A stretch of DNA of 64,000 nucleotides from an uncultured Roseibium sp. Lineage in GTDB: Bacteria; Pseudomonadota; Alphaproteobacteria; Rhizobiales; Stappiaceae. Within the stretch, counting starts at the first letter, position 1; the number at the start of each line of letters is the position of its first letter. The notes beneath the pieces are model-generated. The model was not told the DNA's origin. It saw nothing but the letters and a program-made list of their open reading frames with translations, and did no database searches. A program made the position numbers and the translations under genes. Of this stretch, positions 62,665 to 64,000 are shown in pieces. The stretch is taken from NCBI RefSeq assembly GCF_963675985.1, contig NZ_OY780958.1:1302001-1366000 (forward strand), in the 5' to 3' direction.

Positions 62665-63486
62665 ATGAACAACGCCACAGTCATCGTGGTCACATCGGGT
62701 AAGGGGGGCGTCGGCAAAACAACGTCGACCGCAGCCATTGCCTCGGCGCTGGCCAAGCAGGGATACAAGGTTTGTGCGGTGGATTTCGATGTCGGTCTGC
62801 GCAACCTGGATCTGATCATGGGCGCGGAACGCCGTGTGGTTTTCGATCTGGTCAACGTGGTGCGCGGCGAAGCCTCGATCAAACAGGCCCTGGTGCGCGA
62901 CAAGAAACTGGAAAATCTCTACCTGTTGCCGGCGTCCCAGACCCGCGACAAGGACGCCCTGACCGACGAAGGCGTCGCCAGTGTCATCAACGAGCTGAAG
63001 ATGTATTTCGACTGGATTGTCTGTGACAGCCCGGCGGGCATCGAGCGCGGTGCGACCCTTGCCATGCGCTATGCGGACGAGGCGATCATCGTGTCCAATC
63101 CGGAAGTCTCGTCCGTACGCGACTGCGACCGGATCATCGGCCTGCTGGACGCCAAGACGGTTTTGGCGGAACAGGGCGAGCGCATGCCCAAGCACCTTCT
63201 CATCACCCGCTACGATGTGGAGCGTGCCAGGCTTGGTGACATGCTGGCGGTCGAGGACGTGGTCGACATTCTGTCCGTGCCGTTGATCGGCGTGATTCCG
63301 GAAAGCAGGGATGTCCTGAAAGCCTCCAACGTCGGCCTTCCCGTCACCCTGTCCGATGAAACCTCCCTGGCCTCCAGAGCTTATACGGAAGCCACCCAGC
63401 GGCTTTTGGGCGAGGAGATTCCGATCACTATTCCCACCGAGAAGAAGGGCCTGTTCGGCAAATTCTTCAAGGGGAGGGCGGCATGA
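62665..63486 (+). CDS. minD: Septum site-determining ATPase MinD
   Basis: A 273-residue membrane-cycling ATPase. The deviant Walker A SGKGGVGKTT is near residue 12, with VDFDVGLRNLD (Walker A' region) and VCDSPAGIE. The C-terminal amphipathic helix KKGLFGKFFKG is the membrane-targeting sequence. It recruits MinC and is stimulated by MinE, together placing the division septum at mid-cell. Overlaps minE by four bases. Confidence 0.97.
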   Translation: MNNATVIVVTSGKGGVGKTTSTAAIASALAKQGYKVCAVDFDVGLRNLDLIMGAERRVVFDLVNVVRGEASIKQALVRDKKLENLYLLPASQTRDKDALTDEGVASVINELKMYFDWIVCDSPAGIERGATLAMRYADEAIIVSNPEVSSVRDCDRIIGLLDAKTVLAEQGERMPKHLLITRYDVERARLGDMLAVEDVVDILSVPLIGVIPESRDVLKASNVGLPVTLSDETSLASRAYTEATQRLLGEEIPITIPTEKKGLFGKFFKGRAA

Positions 63487-63755
63487 ATATCATGAGTTTC
63501 TTCGGCAGACGGGGCGACACGGCCTCGGTTGCCAAGAACAGACTGCAGATTCTGCTTGCCCATGAGCGCAGCGGAAATTCGACCGAAGATGCCCGGCTGA
63601 TTTCCTCCCTGCGCGAAGACATACTGGCTGTGGTCGCCAAGCATATTTCCATCGATCCAGACGCCGTGCGTCTGGAAATGGACCGTTCCGGCGATATCAC
63701 GACTCTCGGTATCGATATCGAACTTCCGGAGGGAGCGACGAGGAAGTCTGCCTGA
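63483..63755 (+). CDS. minE: Cell division topological specificity factor MinE
   Basis: A 90-residue protein. N-terminal amphipathic NIMSFFGRR targets the membrane; AKNRLQILLAHERS is the MinD-activating helix; the C-terminal domain (DILAVVAKHISIDPDAVRLEM) dimerises. It stimulates MinD ATPase to drive oscillation. The ATG overlaps the minD stop. Confidence 0.96.
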   Translation: MNIMSFFGRRGDTASVAKNRLQILLAHERSGNSTEDARLISSLREDILAVVAKHISIDPDAVRLEMDRSGDITTLGIDIELPEGATRKSA

Positions 63756-63788
63756 AGAGGTGGTGCCGGACAGGTGCCCCAGCTTTGA

Positions 63789-63820
63789 TTCTGTGGCGGT
63801 GCGCAAGCGCCCTCACAGAA
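63789..63820 (+). repeat. Hairpin downstream of minE
   Basis: TTCTGTG at 63789-63795 pairs with CACAGAA at 63814-63820; inside, GCG pairs with CGC. It ends about 65 bases after the minE stop and may be the 3' end of the min transcript, although there is no T-tract. Confidence 0.35.
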
Positions 63821-63971
63821 CATGGGCTGCAAGATGCGTTTCAGTCAGGAAACGATGCTTCAAAGGACGTGATGGGCAGAGTGCGCTCAGGCGGGCTCGT
63901 TGCTTTACGCCAGCGCATATTCGTCTCATATTCAATCGCTTTGGGGGAGGCTGCTAAGCCACTGAAAATAA

Positions 63972-64000
63972 TGGCACGCCCAACGGGACTCGAACCCGTG
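63972..64000 (-). tRNA. tRNA 3' end (partial, runs off the window)
   Basis: Read on the minus strand, the last 29 bases contain a T arm (ACGGG TTCGAGT CCCGT), a 3' acceptor strand and an encoded CCA. The T loop TTCGAGT is the universal GTPsiCRA type. The anticodon lies outside the window, so the isotype is not assigned. Confidence 0.85.

Overview
This window looks like the chromosome of an alphaproteobacterium of the Hyphomicrobiales, most like marine Stappiaceae (Roseibium/Labrenzia type). That is an inference from protein content, high GC and the gene order phaC / aminotransferase / hom / glpX / recJ; no rRNA or marker gene is present to confirm it. The window carries no phage, transposase, integrase or CRISPR array and reads as ordinary, densely packed chromosome on both strands.

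Layout. 1-2928: end of a DUF6653 membrane protein gene and a PAS-GAF-GGDEF-EAL cyclic-di-GMP protein. 2938-11164: polyhydroxyalkanoate synthase, a small lipoprotein, then a co-directional run of aminotransferase, homoserine dehydrogenase, GlpX fructose-bisphosphatase, RecJ and a small membrane protein. 11244-14459: nitrilase-family amidohydrolase, Nudix hydrolase and a PiT phosphate transporter. 14546-16882: tungstate ABC transporter (tupB-tupC-tupA). 17067-19251: an endonuclease/phosphatase-family protein and an HD-GYP protein. 19370-28247: a divergent locus of three exported proteins, namely a WD40-caspase of about 1560 residues, an alpha/beta hydrolase with a helical-repeat N terminus, and a metacaspase-like protein. 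28244-35773: heterotetrameric sarcosine oxidase soxBDAG, divergent from glutathione-dependent formaldehyde oxidation genes. 35780-42621: ketopantoate reductase-like protein, an acyltransferase overlapping a cytochrome P450, DUF423 protein, M3 oligopeptidase and a flavin-binding PPOX protein. 43054-48309: five-gene branched-chain amino acid-type ABC importer with a Tat-exported binding protein. 48482-50320: ornithine cyclodeaminase family and GNAT proteins. 50659-55577: HlyD / RbbA-type / permease exporter. 55598-61420: polyamine-type ABC importer with an SDR dehydrogenase and a divergent LuxR regulator. 61794-63755: minCDE. A tRNA 3' end lies on the minus strand at the right edge.

How the genes work together. 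Sarcosine oxidase releases one-carbon units that can escape as formaldehyde, and the divergent S-(hydroxymethyl)glutathione dehydrogenase and S-formylglutathione hydrolase convert formaldehyde to formate, so 28-36 kb forms a methylamine/one-carbon block. Several importers (tungstate, phosphate, branched-chain-type, polyamine-type) suggest a scavenging heterotroph. The least understood part is the exported caspase/hydrolase locus at 19.4-28.2 kb, the best candidate for an undescribed system. Several genes also have strong hairpins or inverted repeats in their leaders (10917-10957, 12914-12944, 33657-33693, 61696-61720).
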